From Eopsaltria australis (Eukaryota; Chordata; Aves; Passeriformes; Petroicidae), in NCBI GenBank assembly GCA_034509425.1, contig JAVTVJ010000041.1, positions 1,399,501-1,463,500 on the forward strand: a stretch of 64,000 nt of DNA. The letters are read 5' to 3'. The translations under genes were made by a program, and so were the position numbers. The first letter of the stretch is position 1. Each line of letters starts with the position of its first letter. This document shows positions 27,397-39,500 of the stretch, one piece after another. The notes below the pieces were generated by a model. It saw nothing but the letters and a program-made list of their open reading frames with translations, was not told where the DNA came from and searched no databases.

Positions 27397-27500
27397 CGGA
27401 CACCGCGCATTCCCGGCCCGCGGAGCCGCTGCGCAGGAGCGCTGCCCGGTCTGCCTCAGCAGCCGAACGCATCTCCGGCAGCGAGGGAAGCAGCAAAACG
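27397..27500. promoter_or_regulatory. GC- and CpG-rich segment downstream of the minisatellite
   Basis: Immediately after the last repeat unit lies about 95 bases of non-repetitive sequence with roughly 14-15 CpGs (ACACCGCGCATTCCCGG and CCGCGGAGCCGCTGCGCAGG). This is the most CpG-dense unique segment in the window and is CpG-island-like. No TATA box stands out. It could be a small orphan CpG island, a promoter, or the remnant of GC-rich DNA from which the repeat arose. Confidence 0.45.
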
Positions 27501-28680
27501 AGGTTCAATGCACACCGGTTTTGTGAAGTAGATGAGTTGCTTTCTTAATTATATAAATGTACACCAGTATTATCGGTTTGCCTAACTTTTACAAAGAAAT
27601 GTTAAAAATATTTTCAAGCAAGCACACAGAGCACTGATTCCTCAAGCATCCTACTGGAGTCCTAGAGGCTTAGTCCTGTTAAAAATAGTCCTATTAAAAT
27701 ACCTTAGTTGTATTGAAAAAATGCTCCGAAAATCTCTGCTAAAATTTTAAACCTGTGTTCCTCAGGTAAGTAGAAATCATCAGAGCAAGTAAACTTACTA
27801 TAAATAGCATTTACTGTCATTAAAATGTCTTCATTTTCTTATATTATGTACATGGAAATAGAAATCACAGCTGGTCAGAGTGCCCAAGGTGAGAGAAGAC
27901 ACCTAGGAAGATGACTTAATTTTTTCCTCAGTTCCTTTACAGCAGTGAGCCAGAATAGAAAACAAAGTGATAGAAATTCCAGTTTCTGCCTGTGGTGTAC
28001 ACACTGTGCATGTTTTGGAGGGGGACAAGATGCAGTCCTTTTGACAGTGCAACAGAGGGCACAAGTTATTAGCAATGTTGTAATAAGCACTTGTGTGGAC
28101 AGGTGTAATAACTGTTGGGACTCATGTTGAAATTGTGTTTCAAACGATCAAAAAATGGGTAAGCAGTGAAAAATGGCACATATTGTTCAACTTTCAAACA
28201 CGTATGCAAAAGACCAGAACCAGACCTTTTGAAATGACTCTATGCATTACACATACTAAAATAAAAATTCAAAATTTATTTCGTGCCAAAACAGAACCTG
28301 GTGGAGCACTGTCACTCCTTTTTATTACTGGAAACCATATTTAAAAAAAAAAAGTCCTAGAGAATCTAGACAGATTTCCTTTACAGATATTTTAGGTTAA
28401 ATAAGTAGCTGCATGTCCATTTAATCACAGGCACCTGCACACCTGAACTTGCTCTGAGCTTTTCTGATGAATTTTCTCTGATTAATTTTCTTTGTTCTAC
28501 ACAAAGACATTGTTTCCCATCAAACAAAGCAACTAAACAGTTGTTTGAGACCAACACAATCTCTCCCATATACAAGGTTAGGGATATTACAGTTTAGTCT
28601 TCTGAAGCTGTTGAACACCTCACAGTTTTACCAGAATTAGTTCGATGTGTTCAGTGCCATCAATTGCAACAATGAGATTC
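27501..28680. other. Unassigned non-coding sequence with a consensus splice donor
   Basis: The sequence returns abruptly to AT-rich. At 27761-27772 CTCAG is followed by GTAAGTAG, a full-consensus plus-strand 5' splice site, about 265 bases after the CpG-rich segment. No acceptor that pairs with it can be identified. An A run lies at about 28340-28351. No gene is otherwise visible. Confidence 0.45.
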
Positions 28681-28756
28681 AAATTTTAAAGTGAAGTTTG
28701 AGAGATAAAAGCATTAGGAAATTTTGCAGTGAAGTTTGAGAGATAAAAGCATTAGG
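28681..28756 (+). repeat. Two-copy 38-bp tandem duplication
   Basis: 28681-28718 is directly repeated at 28719-28756. The copies differ only at two adjacent bases (AAATTTTAAA versus AAATTTTGCA), and the remaining 28 bases, beginning GTGAAGTTTGAGAG, are identical. The near identity indicates a recent duplication, perhaps by replication slippage. Confidence 0.97.
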
Positions 28757-31700
28757 AGAATGTGCATGCCTGCAGCATTATATACAATTTCAGATTCAAA
28801 GAGGCCACTAGAAAATATCAGTTGGTGTATTCAGCTTGTTTCCCAACCTGATTCCCATAAGAACCTCAACCAAAAATTATCAGTCCTATTTTTTCACATT
28901 CTACTTTTCCATTTAAAATTGTTTATAATTCTTGATAGAAGCCCTTTTAATTCAGCTACCCAATATAATATAGTATACATAATATTTTGTAAGAGACAGC
29001 TTCTGCAACTGCCTTTGTACCTTTAGGCTTTGTGACTTGACGTCACAATGGTCTTGATTTATCAGAAGATAAACCTTTTCCAATGCTTTTTCCTTTAAAT
29101 AGTGAACTGTAAATAACTTATCCAATATGAAAAATGCTAAGTAGCTCCTTTGAAATTCTAATGGAGGTTGTCTACAGTTACATCACCCAATGCAGAATCC
29201 TTGTATTAATGCTTTACCTGTATATATGGGAACATACAGGAATGTAACCTGCACATATGCACATTTCTATGTGGGTGTCTGCTGAGACACAGAAATTTGG
29301 GTGGGGTGCAGCCAGCATATTCCAAAACAGAAAAAGAGATTTTGTTGCTGTATTTTTGTCTTATAGATTTTTACTTGAATATTCAATGGCATTACATTGC
29401 TGTGAAATATAATTGAACCAACAGTTTCTGTCCTTTTTCTTTAATTCAGTTCTGTGGTTCAGCTGGTCCAAGATTCCCAACAGTGAAATCATCACTGAAT
29501 AAACCTTCTTGCAAAGCTCAGCTCCAGTATTCTCATTTTCTGTCAGTGACAGGATTTTCTGCCTGTGCTTGCACACTGGCATGTGAATGTCACGGCGTAC
29601 CTTGGTGTCAGCATCATGATGGAGATTGGATGGAGCAAGGACTGACTGTGCCATAATCCTTGTGTCTGGAGCTCTGGCTCTGACCATATTACACCCAAGT
29701 CCTGGGCTAACAAGCCTTCCTAATCCCTCCTCTGTACTCCCTTCCCTGCAGGCACCATCTCCAGCACATTCTGCCACCAAGCAAGCTCTGCTCCACCAGC
29801 CCTATGATCAATGCCTCTAGAGCTCTGAAGGTCTTTTCTCCCTGTCAGCCTTAACCAAATCACTTTTCCAGGCTTGCCATTCTTCAGAACATTGTCAGGC
29901 TTTGCTCTCACCAACCCACTATTTCCAGAATGCAGTTAAGTGCTTATCACTTAAAACTTTAAACACTAATTGCTTAGTAATGAAAACTTGAATTGATCAG
30001 AGAGTAAACTTCTGCTAAGTACTGGCAGAATTCCAGCTCCAGTCCATAATAATCAAAATTCACTAAAACAGCATTTTTAAATGTGTTTTGTTTGAAAACT
30101 CTTCTATAGTGTGTGAAGATCTAGATGCAAGATAGAAATTTTAAGTGTTTCCAGGACAGAGCCCCAGAAAAGTTTCTGAATTAACAATTGCAAAGTTGGT
30201 GTTGAACAAAATTTCTGCGTTCATCTTAAAAATGTATAAATTATTAAAAATCATATTCCTCCTTCCTTTATTTCGCCTTCTTGTGTTGTCAGGTACATCA
30301 ATCCCTCTTAGAAATGTATGCCTCAAGAGAAAGATACTCAGCTCCCTCCTAACCTGGTGCTCAGGATGGAGACTGCCACTGTCACTTTGATAGGATTTAC
30401 CATTCATTGCCAAAGCTACGGTGTAACCTGAGGAACTTTTCCCACCTTCTAAAAGAACATTCTGAATTTGCACCACTTCAGAGGAAACACTGCCAGAAAC
30501 GAAGCAGCTAATCCCCTGTTTACTCTGCTCATTGTCTGGGTGTTGCTGGAGCTGAGTAGAGATGTTTAATGCAATGTTACTTGTGAGACACTGGATTTCA
30601 TTGGATAATGAAAGGGAAATAAACGCAAACTGAATTCTTAGCACACCATTAACTATTCATGGCATTAGACTGGATTCCTCTTTCTAGTTTTTAGAAATTG
30701 CAGAAGAAACATCCTGAAAACATGCAAAGCACCAGTGCTACTCCTTAGCATCTCTTAATTGTATTTATTCCATGTTCAAAATCCCAACCCATTTCTCTAA
30801 GATCTCCTTCATGTCACAAGAGCTTTGCAGAGGTTTTGGACAGTGCTCCCAAACGCAGATGAAGATAGTTTATTTTGCTTTTACCTTCAGGGCCACAATA
30901 TGAGAAGCTTCTGGCACTCTGATGTTCTGTCACTTTTTAATGCAAACTCTGGAAGTTCACGGACACAACGCTGCACAATCTGAGGAAGATAAATCACAGT
31001 TACTTCAAGCCAGTTGACAGCAGTTTAAGCAGCTGCAATCATCAACCACCAAGGGAGTTTCTTCTTTTATCTTACTAAATGCAAAAGTATACCAGGAACT
31101 GGTAATATCAGTGGACTATCAGGAGTCCTGCTTTTACATAAATATCAGCAAGCGGTAAGTAAATTCTGTTGACGAAATGTAATAAAACAAAGACGGTTTC
31201 AAATATGACCATTCCCTGATGCATTCTGCAGCCCCGTCTTACTCACTTATTGCATGCTGCTGAGATTATAAGGTTTGCTTTTATCTGTCAGAAATCAATA
31301 TTTCAAACATCGGATAAAAGAGGAAATTGAACTGGGAATAGGCTGAAGTGCTGTAAAAACTACAAAGCACAATTATCAAAAAGCACTTAAAGTACTTAAT
31401 AGGACACACATATAAAAATGCTCAAATTAATGTCAGGGAACTATAATGAGAACTTTTTCTATGCTTTTTGATCCAAATGCAATGCAATTCGAGTGCAGCC
31501 TGGTCAGTCAATACAGTTTTCAATTTATATGAAACCCTAAGGATTTCTAGCAATCCATTTGCTAGAACTGAACCATTACATATGATTGGTTAATATTTCA
31601 ATTTATTGAAAATACATTATTTTGTGTAAAGTGTTTAAGTTGTTGAGGTTTAATCATTATAAACAGTTATGATAAAAATAGATCTTTGGGTAAACAAAGA

Positions 31701-34700
31701 CCTTACAGTCAAGCTTTTAATAAATACTAGTATAACTAGAAAATTGGATTTTAAGAGGAATAGACATAAGGAAAAACTGCAGATATGGTGTGGTGAGATG
31801 AGAGGAAATTGTTGTGTAGAATGGATCTTTATCTGCACACATTAAGCTAAGAAGGGTCTTTGTAAAAGAAACCACGGTTATTTTATGCAAAAAAAACTCC
31901 TCACTATTAACTTTAGTACTTTCCCCTTAGATTTATATATTCATTTATCATCTTTAATGCTACTGAGCTGGAGGTCTTTACAAAACTATGCTAGATCAGG
32001 AATCACTGCAAATGGAAGCGTACATGTCTATCTGAACACCCCAGCATCCATGGAAAACAGATTGAGTGACTTCAGAAAATTTGATATGAAACACGAAGAG
32101 CTGCAACACACAGAGGAGTTATAGACATGACCTGAGCAACCAAGATGCACATTAATTAAATGGTAGTACCCAACTGTACCACTCTTTTCTGACCTACACC
32201 CCACAAGGAACAACAAGGAACTCCTGGACATTTTTCATTGTGGAAAGTTATTCTTAACACTTCACTTAAACATTTCATGTTTATACTTCAACCTCAACAC
32301 TTTTTTCGTATGAGGGAGCCTTAAGTCCATCACAATTAATTTGTGCTTCTGACTGGAACTACACCAAACTCTCTGAACTATGGATCAGATTGTGGTTTCC
32401 ACCAACAGACAAAGTGTTTCATTAGCCAAACACTTTCCCACCACCTTCCCTCATTATAGTTTTGAGCCTAATACAACACAACCTCTTAGTTAATAGGTTT
32501 TAAAGTCTAATCTGAATCTCTACTACTATAATTACAGTCCTACTTCTTGGCCTATTTTATGTGATGAAGAGGAGGTTATAGTATTCCTTTATGCAAGAAA
32601 TTTGACTATATAGGCACAGTCATCACACAGGATCTTTCCAGCACACAGTTCTGTGAGTAGCAGAGTCAGGCTCTGATCTAGACAGTTAATGGCTTATGCA
32701 ATTCACCAAGTTAAACTGCACAACACACAGCCAAAATCTTCTTCTAACAATTCCGGTCTTGTGCACGTTAAGCAAAATGTAACATGATTTAATTGAGGGA
32801 ACTGGCAAAGCTATCCCTTAAAAACAGTTTTCACATTTGAAAACATCTTTGACAAAGTTAAAAATAAATAGTTTGCTTCAGCTGCATGCTGTATTCACTT
32901 GAATGGTGTCTTGAATTGTCAGATTTCCTGAACCAACAGACTGTTTTTCTGAATCAACAGAATCATCACAGAGCATACAACCTTTTTCAAACAGTACATA
33001 TTTCCGAATAAAAAAGTAATAAAAATCATTTTGTTTTCTCTGAGGAGCAAACATGTTAAGATCTGGTAAGGCAATTGTAGTTATGGCAGTTATAATTGCA
33101 TAATGCACTTCACAGAAGCTTCTTTTATCGCACCTTATTGTATTTTTTCCTTCAATTATTAAATTCAGAGGCTTAACCTCAAAAGAAAATGCACTTGTCT
33201 TTACATACACTTGAATTGTTACTGCCATTTAAAACTAATCAATGTTTTCTTTAGCACCATAATAGCTTATTTGCAAAGCACCTCTTTAAGAGATATTTAC
33301 ACGGTACTCTGGAAATAAACATGTTTCACATTCCAAGAAAAAGCCCCAATAAAGAGAAAGAGGGCTTCATTCTCATCTCAAAGTTCAGTGCAACTAAAGT
33401 GACTTAAAGAAATTTGTGCACAAAGGGATTTTTTGCTAGATCATACCCCTATGTTAATAAATAATGCAAGTAAAAACTATGCATGGTACACAACCCCTAC
33501 ATCCCTAGAGAAGTCCAGGAAATTAATTTTCAAAGGCACAGCATATAAAGATTTTCTTTCATTAAAGTTAACAGGAAAGCAAACGGTTAAAATCTTATTA
33601 TTAACCTGTGTTTAAATACACATTCCTTAGAAATAATATAGCACTCCTGACTTGGACCTTCAGCTGCATAAAACTCAGAGGACCCCAAGGCCTTATTGAG
33701 GGTGGAAAGCCCAGGCTACCCCAGTAAAGTCAGACCATGCACTCAGAGTGCAGTTTGACACAAACAGGAGTGTTCACACCACTTTCCTCTAGGAATACAA
33801 GGATGATTTTTAAATGAGTCTCCATAGACTTCTTCAGAAAGAGGTCAGAGAAACCAGGTTAAGTAATATGAGTACCCCTAATGTCTAAGGATCTGCAGTT
33901 ATTTAACAAAAAGAAGTTTGAATGAAGGAAATTAAAGTCTGCACAAAACTCACAAGCAGGCTTTTTAAATTTCCAAATGTAAACATCTACTGCTTTAAAT
34001 AAGCAGATCATCCCCAGTTCAAGCTATGCCTGCATTTAAAGACATCAAACCCACTGATTCCAGTAGAGTAGCAAGGCTACCAACATGAGGAAAGTTATAA
34101 ACCCAAAGCTAACAGGGGACCAAGCTTTGCCAAAGTGAAGAAAAAGAATTATAATTGAAAGCATCAGACACAGGGACTGCCACAAAGTAATGTGATGATC
34201 TATGCCAAAGCAACCATGTTATTTATAATAGGATTTCCTGCACAAATTTGAAATTGCATTTTTCAGTACATTTGTATCTGTGAATTTGGATCACATTACT
34301 TCTATCATCTGTAATACACAGCCAATATTTTGCATTTGCAATCTTGAAAATTTAATGGAGGGGCAGAATAATTTTGCATTTTATCAGTTTATTGTATTTA
34401 ATTGCTAACTGTATGTAGCATCTATCATATATTGCAAGTACTCTTACATTACAGAAATCAGTTCATTCCCTGATTTCCTTTTATTAACCAAGATTATCCT
34501 TCCAGCTTATCTTTAATTAAATATTTTGTTAAGAATCATTAAGGAATTATATAAACTCCTTATAGTTCTCACTGCTAATCATAAGCATTTCATTCAACCA
34601 TGCTATAAATTTGAAATTTGCCTTCCAGTTTTACTACAAAGCCTTATTAGAACAGATATTGAAAAAAAAAAAACCCAAATCACCAACAAATCCTCCTTCA

Positions 34701-35006
34701 TTTCCAAAAGAGAATTTCCCAATTAAATTAATATAAAATACTAAATAATCAAGAATTTACTTAGAAGGTTAAAATAGTGTGATTGAAAAATGAATAACAG
34801 GATTTTTCCATTCCACTTCACTTGAGTTGAAATAAAGGCAGCTCAAAATTAAAGATTATTCCCTCTCTTTAAGAAAGGCAGAAGGTGGTGAGACAGTGTT
34901 GGGTAGATGCACAGTAGTAATGGATTATGGAGATTTTTGTCTCCTGGGTCACAGTTATGAATCTGATCCAAGACAGCAATGATGAAATGTCAGTGCCATT
35001 TTATGG
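28757..35006. other. Long unassigned non-coding tract
   Basis: I see no supportable gene. A 167-codon minus-strand frame at 30141-30644 is the longest non-repetitive open frame in the window, but it has no recognisable domain and no clear exon context. A 116-codon minus frame at 32878-33228 is equally anonymous. About 31200-31340 has mixed AT-rich, enhancer-like texture. An A12 run lies near 34662. No confident transposon was recognised. Confidence 0.5.
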
Positions 35007-35160
35007 CTTTCAGCATGAAATCCTGACCCTGTGAGGTCAATGGCAAAACATCAGTAGTGCCAGGATTTTCACCTTTTGAATCTCTAAGATGCAAAAAGAA
35101 TTAAGGTCTGACTCAGCATCCATCGACTTTAATGGGAGTTATACTGAGTTCAAGGTGCAG
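35007..35160. repeat. Two adjacent ancient amniote inverted-repeat relics
   Basis: First relic: GAAATCCTG at 35017 pairs with CAGGATTTTC at 35061, around GAGGTCAATGGCAAAACA. Second relic: CTGACTCAGCATCCATCGAC, then TTTAATGGGAGTTATACTGA and GTTCAAGG, at about 35106-35155, with imperfect arms CTCAGCAT and ATACTGAG. Both match my memory of short palindromic repeats in bird and reptile DNA that share a CATTGAAGTCAATGG core. They are diverged, non-coding and probably very old. Family name and boundaries are uncertain. Confidence 0.5.
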
Positions 35161-36249
35161 GTTTTTAAAAGTCCTAAGGTGCTGCTTTGCTCATGCTTTA
35201 ATAAGAGCTGGATCCTTCAGATGACTCAAACACTTAAAACTGCAGCTTTAAAACTATAAAGTTTTATCTTTAAAGTTAAATGTTGTGATGACTCTCATCC
35301 CCTTGCTCCAGTGTCTGGATTACTCTGCTCCATTAGGCTGAGCACTGGATAAGGGCTTCTCTCACCACATGTATTCTCTTCTCTTGCTTCTTTTTCTGCA
35401 AACAAAATCCTTGCCCCAGATGACACAAGGTCCAAAACCTCTCAGATCACCCTGTTTGTGGTCCTCATGAAATGTGGCATAGACTGGGGCTCCTGCTCTG
35501 CATCCTGTCTGGTCAACTTGCAGTCAATCCCCACAATACCCACTCCTACAAAACATGAGATCCCTGGAGTACAGGAATAGTAAACATTTGGGTCAAAATG
35601 ACTAAATTAACAAAGCAGCAGAAGTCATCAAACCTGCTTTTTGGAGTGATTAATTCAAAGAAAATCCTTATCAATTTCCTGAAAACAGGCAGACGTGTCT
35701 TGTTATTTTATTTCATTTGCTTTGATAGTGGATGTATTGTAGAAAGAACATTACCAGCCATGTCAAACCAGCATTTTCAGGAACCTGACTCTTAAGTCTT
35801 GTCACTTTGCAGGCTTGAAGAGGTTTGATCCTTAAAAGGAAACAAGAGTAGAATCCAAATGAGCTGTTAAATTTTAAGTGTTTATCCTAAATAAAAACAA
35901 ATATTCCAATATCAAATGATTTGATCATGCCCTCCAAAAATACTAAAGTACACAAATATAAAAATTATGTCTTGCTGTAACATATGCTTTCCAGACATAT
36001 TTCCCTTGCACAGTTCAGGCGTCTGCTCCTAAAGGTATTTAGCTATGCTGAAAACCACCCAGGAATTAAACTGGATGAAAGCATGCTGAGGAAGTTGTTG
36101 GAGGTTTAATTACCTTTTCTCTTTTTTCTCTTTAGTGGGAGTTCTGAATTCTGGAGGAGTAAAACTCCAGTCTCTACTGTATTGAAATGATATTTTTTTA
36201 GCACTCCAATCATTGTCTCTACTTGACTAAGACATTTCTGTGCTAAAGC
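35161..36249. other. Unassigned non-coding sequence
   Basis: Nothing recognisable. The short open frame at 35598-35795 is unremarkable. Confidence 0.55.
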
Positions 36250-36560
36250 AGGTGCATTTACTTTTCAAGTATTATTTTACTAATCAATTGAAAAATTACC
36301 TCCATGAATGACAGAAGTGCAGACCTTTGGAGTATTTCATTAAAAGGAGCAAACATTAATTACAAATCCAGCCCAACCTTTGCAGACATAAATTATGGGA
36401 AGGATCTATTTTCTCCATGCTTAATTGCAAGCAGTGACTAGCTCTTTAAATTATTATCTCCAAGGCATGAATGAAATTAGAATGGATTTGGTGATATTCT
36501 CAAGGCCTATTTGTATCTAAATAACTTGGCCATGTACTGTCTGGAGATAAAAGGAAAATT
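36250..36560. promoter_or_regulatory. Candidate conserved non-coding element
   Basis: The stretch has many TAAT and ATTA cores (AAACATTAATTACAAATCC near 36351, TTAAATTATTATC near 36446) plus AATCAATTG and CATGAATGA words, evenly spread and without simple-repeat character. It looks like enhancer DNA of a developmental gene. The inference rests on texture only. Confidence 0.22.
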
Positions 36561-39500
36561 AGGTGAAACACCTTTGAGCCTTTAAACAGTTCTAGCTTAC
36601 CATGAAAAAAATTGGGAATTGCAAAATGGAATTAGAACCTTAAAGTCTTTGCAGACAGGGAGGTCTAGATGAAGGTTTAACAATGGGATAGTTGATAATG
36701 TCCAAGAATTTTTCTTCTAACCTAAATTCCCACAATTTTAGGTGTTTGTAGCTCTCTGAAGCATTCATGTTTCAGGCAGAATATTCCAGGCAATATTTTT
36801 CCCGAAAGGTAATATTTGCATTTCAAGAAAAATAACTACTTTTCTAGTGGAGTAAAACCCCCTTCCTACAGAATTAAAAAGGCTGAAAATTTTGATTTTG
36901 TAACAGGCACGGTGCTGACATGTTTGAGATCACATCAAAATTGGGCAGGTAAATGGATGAAGTGATTGGGCCATTGAAACACGCAGAGAGCAGAAGGTGC
37001 AGTTTGCTATGATGAACAGTAAGAAACAGACAGAGAATGCAAGGATTGTTTTATAATACAATAATGAAGACAGAGATGTATTTCTTTTTAAATATGTACA
37101 ATGATTTAGGTATTGAATTGGAAACAGGAAGCCTTCTATAAGAACTTTGTTCTTTATATACTACAATGGGTGTGAACAAATGAGTCTCACAAGACTCCAT
37201 GGGTACTGCCTGACCCGTGTTTTTACTGCCCTTCTTCCACAAAAGTTAATAATTTGGCATTGCATACTTAAAAAAAAATAGATAATGACTTGCTTGGAGT
37301 TCAATTTACTTGTGTCATGATACAGTAAATACCAAGCTGAATTCTCACAGTGGTAATCATTAACCTGGGAGAGGGCATTTGCTTAAAATGCATTCCTTCA
37401 GCTTTGATGTTTCATGAGCACACTGGTAGATATTTCAACAGCAATTTCAAATATGCTGAAGATGTAAATAAGGTCAAATCTCCCCAAAAGCCAAACTCTT
37501 TCCACCTTCTAATTTCTGGATATAAAGTTATCCTCCATCTCTGCTGCAGGAAGAGCTTCTGAAAGCAGGATAACAGAAGCTCTGCAGTTGGATGGTTTGA
37601 GGTACAGGGGAAGCCCAGCTCAGATTGAGAGGGCTTATTTGTGCAGGACACCATGTAAAGAGCAGGGCAGGGTACCTATAAAAGCAACATTTCTCTGATA
37701 TGGTACTGATTTTTTTTTTTAAATTTTCTACTTTGACTGACTCCTCAGGCCCATAGCAAAATGTTTCTGGTACTGGGTTGAAGACTCTGTAACAATATTA
37801 GAGGATTTATTGGGAAAAAAATATATCCTGCTGAAACATTGGAAATTGGTTCCAAAAAATTGGAAATACCTGGTCCAGCAGATAGAAGACTTCATGGGCT
37901 TCATCATTTTAAGTGTCTTGCTTAGGAGAGGGAAGAGTGAGAAAAGCTATTTGCTAGAATTTTGGAAGTATTTATGTTCCCTTTCTTCTCCATGGAATTT
38001 CATCTTAATTTAAAAGTGAGGAGTTAAAGATTGATCTGGAGCTTGGGAAAAGCATTCAAGCAGAGGACCACGGGGGACAGAGTGAACCCTTTACCCACAT
38101 TGCTTGAGAAAGGCACTGCTTGGCAATATATTCCTGGGAATGATAATATCATAGGTAACCTATTTGCTCTGGAATCTAAACCACAGAGCACCACACTTAA
38201 ACCACCTGCACCTACAATGAAGCTAAATACATTATGAGGATCTCCCCACTTAGATAAGCCTTAATGGAAGATATCATTTTTCAGAGATCTGTGCAAATTC
38301 CTCAGTTTTGATAGTACATCAGTCTATTCATTGATCATGTCCTTTATATTTCTTTAGAAAGAAAAACACCACTAACAATTACAGGCTTTAACACCTTGCA
38401 GCTTATATATAGCTTCTCATATAAGGAAGAAACACCTTAAGCACAGTGTGAAAGTAGCACCAACACAGCTTATAAAATGAAGATATGTTGGAACAGAGAA
38501 GGTAGGAAATTAGTTAAAAATGGGAGTTTTAAAAATTAAGATACTTGCTTCATCCAGGCCTATGGAAAACAAACAGAGCTGGTAGAATATGTACTTTTAA
38601 CCAACAGAAATATTTCCCCCTCTGAATACCGAATTGCAGACAGAACTTCATTTCAAGTTGCAAAAATTATGAATGGAAAAATTGAGGAATCATTGTTTTT
38701 ATCTAAATATTAACCACTGCTGTATTAATTCCTGTTTTACAGTCTAAATGTAGGCAACTGCTTTCCAGACATTGCTATTAAACCAAAACAACATGCACTA
38801 ATTACAGCTGAGCAGGAGTGTGAGCAGAGACTGCTGTGAGTCAGATCCCAGGTCACAGGGCAGGCAGGGCAGCTCCTCTCACCATGGAGGTTACAGCCCT
38901 TCCAGCCAGGGCTGCAGCTCACAGGGAGCTGGCCCTCACTAAAGGCTCAAAACACAGGGTGTGACAGTGGGGACAACCACAGGGCACTAATAAGCAGTTC
39001 CAGTGCAGCTCCTCCATCACTCCATACAATATGAGCCCGTTTGAGTGGAGGAGGCAGGAACACTCCCAGACTGTGGTGCAAACACAGGCTGCAAGCTGAG
39101 CTCACAGAGGGCAGGACCCCAGGGCTCATCAATGCCCCTGCAGCCTGGCTCCAGGGCACTCCAACAGGTTCATGGAGCACTGCTCCCTGTGACCCCAACA
39201 GGACTGAGGGGAGGCACGATCTGCGCGGTAGCTCCATGTTCTGTGTGCACAAAAATGACCTGGTGTGGACCACCAAGACCCCAGTGTGACCTGTGCTGTG
39301 GGCTCCCAGGAATGCTGCTCACCCCATCCCTCTCCTCCACATAGAGTTACAGACACACAGAGCTCACAGGGCTGGATATGGGTACCACACTGGGGGCCAC
39401 AAAACACAAGGGTTCTAACAGCAGGTTATGTGCATAGTTCTCACTCTGATTTTTCTCCTCTCTTTCTCCTTCTCAGTCCAGTACACTCCAAAATAACAGC

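Noticed and set aside
26294..27508. 404-codon minus-strand open frame and several 119-161-codon frames on both strands with a 13-residue repeat
   Set aside because: The frames lie in a 39-base tandem repeat. Because 39 is divisible by 3 and the unit lacks stops in several frames, open frames arise automatically on both strands. There is no signal, domain or exon context.
30141..30644. 167-codon minus-strand frame, the longest outside repeats
   Set aside because: It has no recognisable domain and no supporting splice or promoter context. One frame of this length is plausible by chance in 64 kb on six frames.
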